This document shows, piece by piece, positions 31,287 through 41,211 of a stretch of DNA of 64,000 nt (positions are counted from its first letter, which is position 1; each line of letters starts with the position of its first letter). The notes under the pieces are model-generated. The model was not told where the DNA came from. It made no database searches and saw only the letters and a program-made list of their open reading frames with translations. The stretch lies in assembly GCA_036867785.1 (NCBI GenBank), contig CP145410.1, positions 1,860,001 through 1,924,000 of the forward strand. Reading direction: 5' to 3'. The DNA comes from Plasmodiophora brassicae (lineage: Eukaryota > Endomyxa: Phytomyxea > Phytomyxea > Plasmodiophorida). The position numbers were made by a program, and so were the translations under genes.

Positions 31287-32717
31287 ATGGACGAATCCCT
31301 GCGCCATACGATACTGACCCGGCAGCGGTACGAAATGCAGCGCCTGGCGCCCGAGGACCCGCGGCACGATCGCCTCCCCGTCAGCCTGCACCGCGAACGG
31401 TACCACTCGCTGTGGCCGATCGACGATCTCGACGCGCCCGAGGCGCTGCCGTCGTCCGCGTTCGGCTTCCCGACGACGCTCTACAAGGCGGTCGCCACGA
31501 AAACAGGGTACCCTGTGTGCGTTCGTCGGATCCGCGGGTGCACCGTCGCCGACGACGTTTCGCGCCTGGCTCTGGAGCCCTGGGTGACGCTTCGCGGGCA
31601 CCCGAACATCGTCTCCGTCCTCGACGTCTTCAACTGCAACGACTTCACCGACGGCGCCTCGCTCTGCGTCGTCCATGAGCTGTGCCCGATGTCGTCCAGC
31701 GTCCACGACATGTTCCTGGACGGGCCTCGCGGCACGGGCCCTCGCCTGACCGCCGACCTGCTCTGGTCGATCTACGTCCAGATCGTGTCGGCGCTGACGA
31801 CCATCCACGGCAACGGCCTGTCTTGCAAGGTCGTCGACGCGCGCCACTGTCTCGTCCTGGACCCGTTGGCGGCGAACGCGCTGCGCGTCAAACTGAACGC
31901 CTGCGCCATCAAGGACGTCCTGCAGGGCGGCAGTACCGTCGACGCCGCCGTCCTCGCCGACCAGCAGGCGGACGACCTGCACGGGATCGGCTGCGTCGTC
32001 CTGTCCGTTGCTGTCGGGAAGCCGTTCGAGGCCATCGCCGACCTGGACGTCTCGCTGCAATTCGTCGGCAGCCAGTTCGGCAACGACCTGGCCGGCGCTC
32101 TGCGCCTGGTCCTCGACGTGCGACGGCAGCGTCGCCGGCCGACGATCTGGGACGTGTCGCGCGTCGTCTCGCAGCGTGTCGTTCGGGAGATGCAGCAGGC
32201 GTACTCGGCGGCGGACGCCCTGGAATCCGACCTCGCCCTCGAGTTGCAGAACGGGCGCCTGTTCCGCCTGGTCTCCAAGATGGCCTACATCTGCGAACGG
32301 CCCGAGTTCAACGCCGACCCCCATTGTCAGTAGCCGTTCCCGAGTCGTCGTCGGGGGCCCATGCGACACTGACCCGAGCGCGCCCTCCTTTCTCGTCCCA
32401 CAGGGTCCGAGCACGGCGACCGGTACCCGATCAAGCTGTTTCGCGACTACCTGTTCCACCAGGTGGACGACCAGGGCAATCCTGTCGTCGACCTCGCCCT
32501 GCTCGTGCACTGCCTGAACAAGGTCGACGCGGGCGTCCCCGAGAAGATGATCCTGTCGAGTCGCGACCAGTCCACGCTGCTCGTTCTCGGGTTCGACGAC
32601 CTGAAACGCTGCATCGAGACCGCCTTCGACGAGCTGTCGGTCCGGAAAGCAACGCCGTCGTCGTCGGCGACGAACCCGCAGCTGAACGTCAACGCCCCCG
32701 GTTTCAACTATTTATGA
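31287..32717 (+). CDS. PAN3: PAN2-PAN3 deadenylation complex subunit PAN3
   Basis: Exons 31287-32325 and 32404-32717 give 450 residues. The pseudokinase domain follows PAN3: RYHSLWPIDDL, SSAFGFPTTLYKAV, GYPVCVRRIRG, HPNIVSVLDVF, ADLLWSIYVQIVSALTTIH and LNACAIKDVL (no HRD/DFG, as in the family). The knob segment has LENGRL-type ELQNGRLFRLVSKMAYICER and PEF; splicing creates DPHWSEHGDRYPIKLFRDY, LFHQVDDQG and LNKVDAGVPEKMILSSRD. PAN3 recruits PAN2 nuclease to poly(A) and PABP in the cytoplasm. The N-terminal zinc finger and PAM2 motif of other PAN3 proteins are not seen upstream; the protein begins right at the pseudokinase. Confidence 0.93.
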
Positions 32718-32726
32718 CACACACGG

Positions 32727-33608
32727 TTACTGCCGCCACCGTTGGCACAATGGAATGCAGGGACGCGTGTCGTCGTCGCGTGTCGGTGATGTGCCTCGTG
32801 TCGGGTCGTCGTCGTCGTCGTCGTCGCCGCCGATCGCGAGGTGCGTGAAAAGCGTGTTCAGATCGCGTCCCTGCGCCGCCAGGACAAGGGAGGCGTTCGG
32901 CGAGGACGCGATGGCCGGACGCGGTACGCTGGTAGGAGGCGCAGGACAGCATGGTCGGGCAGGGCCCGCGACTGGCAACCCTGTTGCAGGCGCGGGCCCG
33001 CCGGCGCCGAGGAATACGTCCCGGAAGCGCTCGCCGTCCCACTTGCGCTGGCCAGCGACAACGGAGACGACGCCGAGCGCCTGCAGGTACGGTTCAACGA
33101 GAGCAGGCGGGCCGTCTGCGCTGGAACGGAACATTTCCAGCAGCAGCGACCGCACCGAGGGATGACGCAGTGTGCAGGCGACGCCGGATGGCGTCAGGGA
33201 GACCAGGCCGCCGTCCGACGACACGTTGTACAGCGGCGATCCACGAAGATAGGCGGAGAGTTCCGCCGGGCGCACATGATCGCGGACGGATCTCCCGTCG
33301 ACAATAACGGCCTGCAGGTCGTCGACGTGGACGGATCCGGACCCGATCAGCCCGCATACCAGCTGGTCCAGTTCGGTGCCGATCGTCGCCAGCGAGATCA
33401 TGTAGTTGGGCGCCGTGCCCGACACGTCAAACAGCGGCGACGCCTGCAGGTACGCCAGGACCTTCGCTGGGCGGATATGCTCCCGGATGCATTTCTCAGC
33501 CACGTGGATCTGTCCCAGCGTGGTGATATGCACCGATCCGTTGGCGATGCGCCTGCACAGGGCCAGGTCGACAATGTCGCCGTTCCCGTCGGGCACGCGT
33601 CCGGCCAA
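32727..33608 (-). CDS. Unknown protein with tandem winged-helix-like repeats
   Basis: About 294 residues from the ATG at 33608 (an exon further upstream is possible). Two repeats of about 70 residues are visible: DIVDLALCRRIANGSVHI with VLAYLQASPLFDVS, and ELDQLVCGLIGSGSVHVDDL with LSAYLRGSPLYNVS. Each ends in a short beta hairpin (NYMISLA, GLVSLTP). A third, weaker unit may cover ALVEPYLQALGVVSVVAG. The C-terminus is low complexity with an Asp run (from GTC repeats) and Arg. Spacing and amphipathic pattern suggest winged-helix folds binding nucleic acid, an inference only. Converges tail-to-tail with PAN3, with 10 bp between stops. Confidence 0.6.
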   Translation of the reverse strand: MAGRVPDGNGDIVDLALCRRIANGSVHITTLGQIHVAEKCIREHIRPAKVLAYLQASPLFDVSGTAPNYMISLATIGTELDQLVCGLIGSGSVHVDDLQAVIVDGRSVRDHVRPAELSAYLRGSPLYNVSSDGGLVSLTPSGVACTLRHPSVRSLLLEMFRSSADGPPALVEPYLQALGVVSVVAGQRKWDGERFRDVFLGAGGPAPATGLPVAGPARPCCPAPPTSVPRPAIASSPNASLVLAAQGRDLNTLFTHLAIGGDDDDDDDPTRGTSPTRDDDTRPCIPLCQRWRQ

Positions 33609-34116
33609 CGGGAAGGCCGCGCGGCAGGGATCCTGTAGCAGTCCAAGGGAGCGCTGCCTGCGATCGCCGTCAGCCCTTGCGATTGCAGACGGTTACGACA
33701 ACGATAGGATAGCGCCCACGCTGTTGTCAAACGATGATTGCGGATCCTGAATCGTCGCCCACACTCGATTCACAGATGAAGGACGGGATCGTAGTGGTTC
33801 GGCTACCTATACGAGCGACCCAAATTCAGTTGCATTACATATTATTCAGGAATTGGGAAGACGTTGAGCACCACTACATAGGTATTTCATCTCGGTCGGT
33901 GAGAGAGCAATCTGCATTTTTCGCCTTGGCTTGCTTTTGATTGATATGCGAGAGCTCCGATGGCCGATCATCTTCCGAGATACGCCTCCCAGAGAGTTCC
34001 ATGTTTACAGGAGGACCTCGCTGACGTCGCAAGGTAAGCTTCGAATCAAAGGCGACGATATACGGTTGGAGGTCATAGGACCTGCCATGGAGCATTCGAA
34101 GAGCTTGGCAACCAAA
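33609..34116. other. Region without supported gene
   Basis: Short frames on both strands only. The part around 33740-33960 is AT-richer than its neighbours, suggesting inserted or decaying DNA. Confidence 0.4.
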
Positions 34117-34735
34117 TCAGTCGCAGAGCAGGGGCATAAGTAAGCCACCCTCACGAGGAGAAGCGCCGCGACATAGCTCGCTTCCGATAGGGTCTGCGCT
34201 TCGATCTACACCTTCGAGAAGACTAACATCGGCATTACTGTCATGTGGTGACTGCGCCGGGGCCTCGACGACGACATTATCGTCGTTGAACGACGCTGAG
34301 TGATATTGAGCTGCGGCGTGCTGGACGTCTGTAGCGAAAACAATCTCAATAAGGGCAGCAACACGGTGCGCAGGTCCCGAAGCACTTCGATGACAATATC
34401 GAGAACCGCCCCGGTGACGCCGTGTTGCATACACACACGGCACCTGGCTGGTAGGTAGCCTTGCATTCTCAGGCTGCTATCGATCAGGTCGCGACAGTCG
34501 CGCAACACGATCGGGACGCCTACCGCGATTCGCTGTGCGTCGTAAAGGAGGTAAGACAGCAGAACCCTTAATCTCAGAATCTGCAACACGGGCACCGGAA
34601 AGGTACATTCGGAATTCCGCTTCCAGCGACGAGAACGTGGACAATATAGCGCGCCGGTACCAGGACCCGATACCGGATGCTCGGCGCCGAAGGTAGACGA
34701 CTTTGTAGTAGACGTGTGATCTGAAACGAATGGCT
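34117..34735 (-). pseudogene. Unknown gene fragment, paralogous to 36858-37185
   Basis: Minus-strand exons read HVYYKVVYLRRRAS, a segment with FRMYLSGARVADSEI, LLYDAQRIAVGVPIVLRDCR with DLIDSSLRMQGY, then GAVLDIVIEVLRDL and, after a 33-nt intron-like gap, a Ser/Arg-rich tail. The same order (VYHKVVYPSKP, then QWVNAAGIVYVARTHCRNIN) occurs on the plus strand at 36.88-37.1 kb. The 5' side is cut by the LTR-like sequence starting at 34741. No domain recognised; probably a truncated family member. Confidence 0.4.
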
Positions 34736-34740
34736 CGTCG

Positions 34741-34975
34741 GTGTCACGGCCTGGCGGTCGTGACCCCGCGCGCGTGACGTCACTGCACCGTGACGTCACC
34801 AGGGCAGCTAGCCCAGCTTCCGGCAAGCTGTCCTCTTCCGGCAACCTGCCTCGTTTCACCTCACTTCCCTACATTAGCGGATTCTTGTTGATACACCTAG
34901 TACCACCGATCTCGTGTGCTAGCGTCCCGTCGGCAGATCGTGTCCCACCTCATTTTTTCGGTGAACTCTGGGCAT
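34741..34975 (+). repeat. Putative LTR or leader of a Ty3/gypsy-like element
   Basis: Starts TGTCACGGCCTGGCGG, contains TGACGTCA-type sequences (34772-34800) and precedes the gag-like frame at 34979. A 30-bp word, GCGTCCCGTCGGCAGATCGT and onwards (34921-34952), recurs in the same orientation at 35997-36031. No matching second LTR was found, so its identity as an LTR rests on position and the TG start. Confidence 0.45.
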
Positions 34976-34978
34976 CAT

Positions 34979-35528
34979 GGATCCTCCCAACGCTCCGGTC
35001 GACAACCCGGACGTCCCGGACGAAGCCTCCAGCTCGTCATCCGAGCCGACCCCGCTCGCGGAAGTCATCGCCCGTCATCGGTCCGACCTCCAGGCCCAAG
35101 TTCAGGGCCTGCAACAGGCAATCGCCACCCATGGAGCTTCATCCCGCGAAGCCCGCGCCGCTCAGGCTGAGGTGTCGCGCCTCAGCGAAATCCTGATCAC
35201 ACTCCAGCAGGCTGTCATAGCACTCCAGCCGTCCTCCACTTCACGACCAGCTCCCCAGCAACCGGTCGTCCAAGCGACGCCGACATCGTATCAGCTCTCC
35301 GCTCGGCGCTCGCGAATTCCTCACGTCTTTCGAAGATCGCCTTCGCGCTCACGGCTACCCAACCGACCGGTTTGTGGACACCCTTCTAACGGCCTGCGCA
35401 CCGCCGATGAGGCGGACTGGTGCCGTGCCGAGCTCCGCGACAAGTCGTGGGACGAGGCCCGTCGTGCGTTCTTGGAGCACTACGCCGGTGGCGACATCCT
35501 CGCCCACTACCGCCAGCGCCTGGAGCAC
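34979..35528 (+). pseudogene. Gypsy-like gag fragment (left copy)
   Basis: From ATG 34979 the frame encodes an acidic start (NPDVPDEASSSSSEPTPLAE), a coiled helix (RAAQAEVSRLSEILITLQQA) and, after an internal deletion of about 53 bp that shifts the frame near 35290, the retrotransposon gag signature ADEADWCRAELRDKSWDEAR with FLEHYAGGDI. Beyond 35528 it runs into its own inverted copy, so the rest of gag and all of pol are missing. Confidence 0.75.
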
Positions 35529-36000
35529 GCTTTCGCCCTTGCAGCGCGCCAGGAGCTCCAGGCGCTGGCGGTAGTGGGCGAGGATGTCGCCACCGGCGTA
35601 GTGCTCCAAGAACGCGCGACGGGCCTCGTCCCACGACTTGTCGCGGAGCTCGGCACGGCACCAGTCCGCCTCATCGGCGGTGCGCAGGCCGTTAGAAGGG
35701 TGTCCACAAACCGGTCGGTTGGGTAGCCGTGAGCGCGAAGGCGATCTTCGAAAGACGTGAGGAATTCGCGAGCGCCGAGCGGAGAGCTGGACGGGTCGAC
35801 GTGCCGCTTGAACTTTGGCAAGTTAGACGGCAGCGATACCCGATACGATGTCGGCGTCGCTTGGACGACCGGTTGCTGGGGTGCTGGTCGTGAAGTGGAG
35901 GACGGCTGGAGTGCTATGACAGCCTGCTGGAGTGTGATCAGGATTTCGCTGAGGCGCGACACCTCAGCCTGAGCGGCGCGGGCTTCGCGGGATGAAGCGT
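35138..36000. repeat. Large inverted duplication of gag
   Basis: Arms of about 390 and 450 bp are nearly identical in opposite orientation around a centre of about 20 bp; the left arm lacks about 53 bp. Such foldbacks can extrude as a hairpin and would give self-complementary transcripts. Confidence 0.9.
35549..36000 (-). pseudogene. Gypsy-like gag fragment (inverted right copy)
   Basis: The minus strand carries the same gag text without the deletion: the RAAQAEVSRLSEILITLQQA helix, then SLPSNLPKFKRHVDPSSSPL, FLTSFEDRLRAHGYPTDRFV and, in the next frame, the DWCRAELRDKSWDEA signature. It meets the left copy head-on near 35540 and so gives the ancestral reading for the deleted part. Confidence 0.75.
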
Positions 36001-36077
36001 CCCGTCGGCAGATCGTCGTGTCCCACCTCAGTCGGATTCGACGTCTGAGGAGACGCTCGTATGGCTGGTTGTGTTGC

Positions 36078-36860
36078 ACCTGGAGCAGCTGGATGTGCGT
36101 CCGGGATTCGCAGAATTCGCCTAACGCTGCCATACAAAGGGTGTAACCGCAGCTACCACCGACGAATATGGATGGTACATACGCTGAAAATGTCGTCTTC
36201 GCGGCGGCTGAAGACGGCACAGATGCCGCTACACGGGATAAGTGTGGAACTATCGCTGGAAAATTACAAAGGGCACACCAACGCCGGAACACCAGTGGAC
36301 CTGAAATCAGTACATGCACATGATGGAATGCCCCCCGAGCAACGAATCCGTGACAAGGAGTTTTTCTGGATGTTTCCGGGGTCCCCACAGTAGACTCCCC
36401 TGAGACAGCATGTGACAACACCAGGACAGAAGTACCACATGGGCCCACCCGTATCCAGCTCACGGACGACGCTCAGATATCGTGATTCCATTTGCTTGTT
36501 TCGTAATACGGATTCGACGTAATCGCTCAAGTGCCAGTCGTGCCGTATCAGACGGGACAAAATTCCAGACGTCTCATCCTCTTGTTGCTTCTGCACTTGC
36601 GCCAGATGTGTTCGGGGGCATTCCGGCATGTGCATGTACTGATTTCAGGTCCATTGGTGTTCCGGCGTTGGCGTGCACTGCAATGTTCCAGCGATAGGTC
36701 CACACTTATCCCGTGTAGCGGTATCTGTGCCGCGTTCAGCCGCCGCGAGGACGACATATTCAGTTTATGTAACATCCATCGTCGGTGGAGGTTGCGGCTG
36801 CACCCTTTGTACGACAGCGTTAGGCGAAATCAGCGAATCCCGGACGCTGCAGCACACCAA
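36078..36860. repeat. Second inverted repeat, arms about 250 bp
   Basis: 36078-36338 is repeated in inverted orientation at about 36617-36860, roughly 85-90% identical by eye, around a 280-bp core. On the strand reading into the core, both arms encode HGISV(E/D)LSLE and GTP(V/M)DLKSVHAH(D/A)GMPP. The shared frame hints that the arm once was coding; the GMPPEQ text vaguely recalls ubiquitin-like folds. Confidence 0.7.
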
Positions 36861-37185
36861 GCGCCATTCGTTTCAGATCACGATGATGACGTCTATCACA
36901 AAGTCGTCTACCCTTCGAAGCCAAACACCCTGTATCGGATCCTGTCGGAAGCATTGGCATGCTCGTCTGGCCGTCTGTTGACGCGTGCGCGCTGTTTTCC
37001 AGTGGGTCAATGCCGCAGGGATCGTCTATGTCGCAAGGACCCATTGCCGGAACATCAACGCCCGAGCCTCTAACGCTCAGGCAGCTCGCAAGCTGCGGCG
37101 CAGAGATGCGGCGCGCCGGACACCACTGCACGATTTCGTCGACCATTGCCCATTGCGGTACTCCGCGGCCCGCGGAAAGGGTTGA
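36861..37185 (+). pseudogene. Unknown gene fragment, inverted paralogue of 34117-34735
   Basis: Reads APFVSDHDDDVYHKVVYPSK, PNTLYRILSEAL, then after a likely intron QWVNAAGIVYVARTHCRNIN and a basic stretch ARASNAQAARKLRRRDAAR before a stop at about 37185. Nucleotide similarity to the reverse complement of 34640-34735 is visible (ATTCGTTTCAGATCAC, then AAAGTCGTCTACC). Lacks a clear start and abuts the inverted repeat. Function unknown. Confidence 0.4.
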
Positions 37186-37660
37186 CCGCTGCCGTGGCCA
37201 GTACGGATTATTGCGCGGGACAGCAACGGGGATTCGTCCCCGCTGGAGGAAAACCTGGTATCGTCCCGATTAGTTGGGGTGCGGATGCCTCGCTATACAG
37301 ACAGGCAGCGACGACTGACCGTATAGGTATAAGGGCTTTCCTTGGACGGATATGCTCCCAGGTCGGTTCGCTTTGCGATTCGGATCACATCAGGCGACGC
37401 AAACGCGCCACGTCATCGTTAGAGGCGTCGATTCAGAAGAGAGGCACACCGGGCGTCACTGTGCCAGCCAGTGGTGAACACCCGTTTCTTTCTCGTACTG
37501 ACCTACTGACCTGCAGTCGGTACCGTCCGAGTTATGCGGATCGCTGCCGCTTTACCTGGCTATTGTACGACGGACCGGACGCGGCACAGTACGAACCAGC
37601 GCTATGTGGGCACTGTGCGTCGTGCTGGCCTGGCGGTGATTGCGCCCTCAACCGGACGAA
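37186..37660. other. Region without supported gene
   Basis: Upstream of the receptor-like gene. Short frames with no protein-like pattern; may contain its promoter. Confidence 0.5.
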
Positions 37661-40600
37661 ATGGCGTCGTGGCAGGCACCGCATCGGCGGCCCAGCAGCC
37701 CACCACCGATAGCGAAAACTCACCAGGTTGCCTGCGAACCGCCCGCGTCTCAGCCGGGGCGGTCAGCCGCGCCGCCAGGCGCCGGCGCCACCGAATCTCA
37801 CGTCGATTCGGCGGCCTCGGCCCAGACCGGCAACTCGTCCGGCAACACGAAGAAGAAAGCGGTACCGTGTGTGCCAGCGGACAGCCATCGGGCGCTGGCT
37901 GATCCAAGCCATGCAGTCGGGGTTCTCGAACCGTTTGACAGCGATCCGATTGCGCATGAAGGTCCTGCTCGTCGTGGCCGAGGTCATCCTTGCCGTCGCG
38001 CTCACCGTCCAGCTCGTCGCCCTGAACGCCGGCCTGTCGAGCGCCCTCGTCCGTAAGAACGAGGCGTTCGTCAAGCTCATCGCCTTGCAGTACCAGGACG
38101 CGTCCAACAAGATGGTGCATCGGCGCCTTCCAATCGAATCACGCGTCACTGCCGGTAACGCTGACGCTGAGTAGGCACTCGGCTCGAATACCTACAGGAC
38201 GTCGTCGTCGCCGATCTGCGCGGCCATGCTGTCGCCAGGCGCGACCCGGGTGGGGGTGAACGCGTTGACCCTCGAGACCCGCCTCAGGGCACTGGACATT
38301 GCTGTTGTTGTCGACAGCAACGCCGTTATCCAGCTTGCCGGCCATACACACCTGATCGGGACGACCTTCGACCCGTCGACAGAGATCAGCACGTACATCA
38401 ACAGCAGCGCCAAGGGGCAGGTCGGGAGACACTTGCCTCTACTGGGGCAGACAGTGCTGTCGATGCCTGACCAATTGCTCAGCTGAGTTTAACGGTCATG
38501 GCCGACACGACGTTCCTGCAGTCGCTGGGCGTGCCCGAGTACGTCACCAATGGCGACAACGCGCTGCCCGGCTACTCGGTCAACAGCGTCGCGCCCGTGC
38601 GGCTCGTCGTGACGCCCCTGGAGTGCCGGCCAGGGTCTGCACCGACCTCCTTCCTGATCTTCGGTAACAGGACCCAATTGCCGGGTTCACCTACCAGGTG
38701 TTGACCTCTGCGGTGGGCAGGCGACATGATCACCCGAAGGAAGGCGACAATGGTGGCGGAGGGGCCGTCGTCGTCGAAGGACACGTTCTCCGCCATCATC
38801 GGGAAGACCCCGGCGGGTTCCTGGACGACCTTCGCCTCGTACGAGCGCGTGGTCGGGGCGGACCCGCCGACCTACCCCGACTACGACTGGTCGACGTTCG
38901 CCACCGACCTGGACACGGCCCTGCAGGACCCTGGACGGATCCATTCGACGACATCCGTCCGCCTGGGTGCTGACAGCCCTAGCCTAACGCTGCCAAGCAT
39001 GGAGCTTATGAGTGTACGGCGCTAGGAACGTCGACGTACACGGTTTCGTACATGGCGAGGTCGGCGGCGACAATGGGCGGCCAGCCGTACGACCAGGTCA
39101 GTTCGCCCAGCGTCGTCCTCGTCAACGGGTCGCCGCAATCGCTACAGCAAGATATCATGTCGGGGGCCATCGCCTGGCACGTCCCCGCCGGCATCCTCAT
39201 GATGATCGCCACCGTCGGCGCCACCGTTGCCGTCGGTACGCTGTCGAGCTGGTTGCCATTAAGCCGTTCTCCACTGACTCAGGCACATGTGTCCAGTGAA
39301 GCTGTTCATTGTCCCGGTCGAGGCCCTCATCGAGGCATCCGCCCATAAGCAGTACGCCGCACGAGTGCACACAGTGTCGTCTGACATGGAACGTCCACAG
39401 GTTCAAAAGGTTTAATGAGGGTCTGCGAAAGCTAAAGAAGAACCGGCCGCACATCTACCTGCTGACCGGGATCATCGCCATGACGCAGGGCGTCCTCCTC
39501 GGGCTGGTCTTCATCAACCGGCACATGATCACGAACGCGTTCGCCAACTTCTCGGTGGTGACGTCGCAGGTATGCACCGATGGAGTTGGCGTCCGCCTCC
39601 GGGTTCTAATGGCGTCGACATCAACGTCAGGGCCAATCGATGAACTACATCGTCAACACCAAGCTCGAGCAGATGACGCTGGGCATACAGACGCTGGGGT
39701 TCAATCCCGCTGTCGGGCGAGCGGCGAACAGCACCGATCCGACCGTCGTTGCCACTGTCAACGCGCTGCTGGCCGCCCAGGTATCCCTGAGGAAGATCGA
39801 AGTCGCCGCCCTGGTCGATCTCAGGTCGGTGACACCTTGACGTGGGTCCTTTGCCCATCGTCTGACGCCGTATTGAACAACAGCGGCGTCGTTGTGGCCA
39901 GCGCGTTGCCGGCGACCATCGGAGCGCCATTCGGCGTGAGGCACATCGTCGACTACGTGCGGGACCCGCCCACCAACACCACGTTCGCGTTCATCGATCG
40001 CATCCCGCTGTCGATAATGCGGGCCGTTGCGAATGAGACCGTCTGGCGCGATCCTCTGGCGGGTACAGTCGTTGCACCATCCACCCTGCGATGGTCCCAG
40101 GCGACCCATGGCGTCCTGGTTCGCGTCGTCGTCAGTCCCGTTCTCTACGACGCCACTGGTAACTTCCAATGTGACGTGTACGTCGTACAAATCGTCACTT
40201 AACGGGTGTCGCAGTGCCTTCGAGCCCGGTCTCCTACTTGGTGTTCGTCGATGCGCTGAACGGCAAGGGCGCCGTCATCGAGAACGTCATCAGCACGTTC
40301 ACAGATGGTTACGCGGGTACACACGTCATTCACGTATGGGGGAAATTGGCGTCTCCAGCTGACGTTGTCGCCAGCGATCTACTTCCTGGATCCGAGCACG
40401 CGTACGATGGTGCTGACCACGTCTGCCCTGCAGGTGACGGTGTGTCTCGTATACGACATCCGGCACGACGTCTGACGCAGTGGACAGCATTCCGGATCGG
40501 GACCGATGCTCGCCGATACGGGTATTGATATGGACGTCTTGTACCGGGGCGTGCTCAGCGACCTGAACGGATCGGGGAGCCTTGTGGAGCAAGGCAATAC

Positions 40601-41072
40601 GGTCGACGGCGAGGGCATGTCGGTGGCCATCGTCCCGTACCGCAAGTTCCCGCTGGCAACGACGCCCGTTCGCGACACGTCGGATTCGTACACGATGGTG
40701 TACATGGTGCGAGGGCAAGCCGAGGCGTCGTGGCAGCAGCTGCTGGCGACGCAGCTGTCCGTCCAGATTGTGATCATGGCGGTGGAGATGCTCGCCTCGG
40801 TGGCGATCACGCTGCTGGCGTTCGTGCCCCTGCAACGGTTCCTGAGCGCGCTGGACCGCGCGTTCAACGTTCCGTCCATGTCGCAGGAGCGCATGGCGAA
40901 ATACGAGAACAAGGCCATGGAGATGGTCCAGGCGGCTGAATCGGGCACGCGGGACCAATCGGAACCGGCCCGCAGCCACCCGAATACGATACCCGTCATC
41001 AGTCACAACATGACGATAGGCGATACGTCCAACCGAACCACCAGGGTTGATGCCTGGAACGAGGAGCGGTGA
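37661..41072 (+). CDS. Receptor-like membrane protein with two TM-ectodomain-TM modules
   Basis: A many-exon gene from ATG 37661 (basic, Pro/Ser-rich cytosolic start). Module 1: TM VLLVVAEVILAVALTVQLVA, ectodomain with LRALDIAVVVDSNAVIQLAG and TTFLQSLGVPEYVTNGDNAL, TM HVPAGILMMIATVGATVAVG. Linker, then module 2: TM YLLTGIIAMTQGVLLGLVF, ectodomain with YIVNTKLEQMTLGIQTLG, ALVDLSGVVVASALP (after splicing 39829/39895), YLVFVDALNGKGAVIEN and YTMVYMVRG, TM QIVIMAVEMLASVAITLLA, and a short cytosolic tail. The strand pattern (VVDS/VDLSG, then GVLV and VFVDALNGK) is like extracellular Cache/PAS-type sensors. It might be two adjacent genes; several joins are inferred. No kinase or cyclase domain follows. 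Confidence 0.6.
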
Positions 41073-41211
41073 GCGCTGGCCGGTGGGCGTCCTGCGGCGT
41101 GCCCTCGATCTGGCCCCGGTTCTCTGTTGTATGAACAAACCCCTTCGGTCTGACCTCGTCCAGTCGTGTATCCATGCAGACGAAGAGGCAGCCGTGTATG
41201 CAGGACCCTGC

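Noticed and set aside
31176-32510. 444-codon minus-strand frame opposite PAN3
   Set aside because: Shadow frame; PAN3 motifs are on the plus strand and continue across the intron.
36061-36393. Possible ubiquitin-like protein (GMPPEQ text)
   Set aside because: Only a short resemblance; the rest does not follow a ubiquitin fold, and the frame lies in a foldback repeat.
40326-41138. 270-codon minus-strand frame opposite the receptor-like gene
   Set aside because: No protein-like features; the plus strand has membrane segments and a sensible exon chain.
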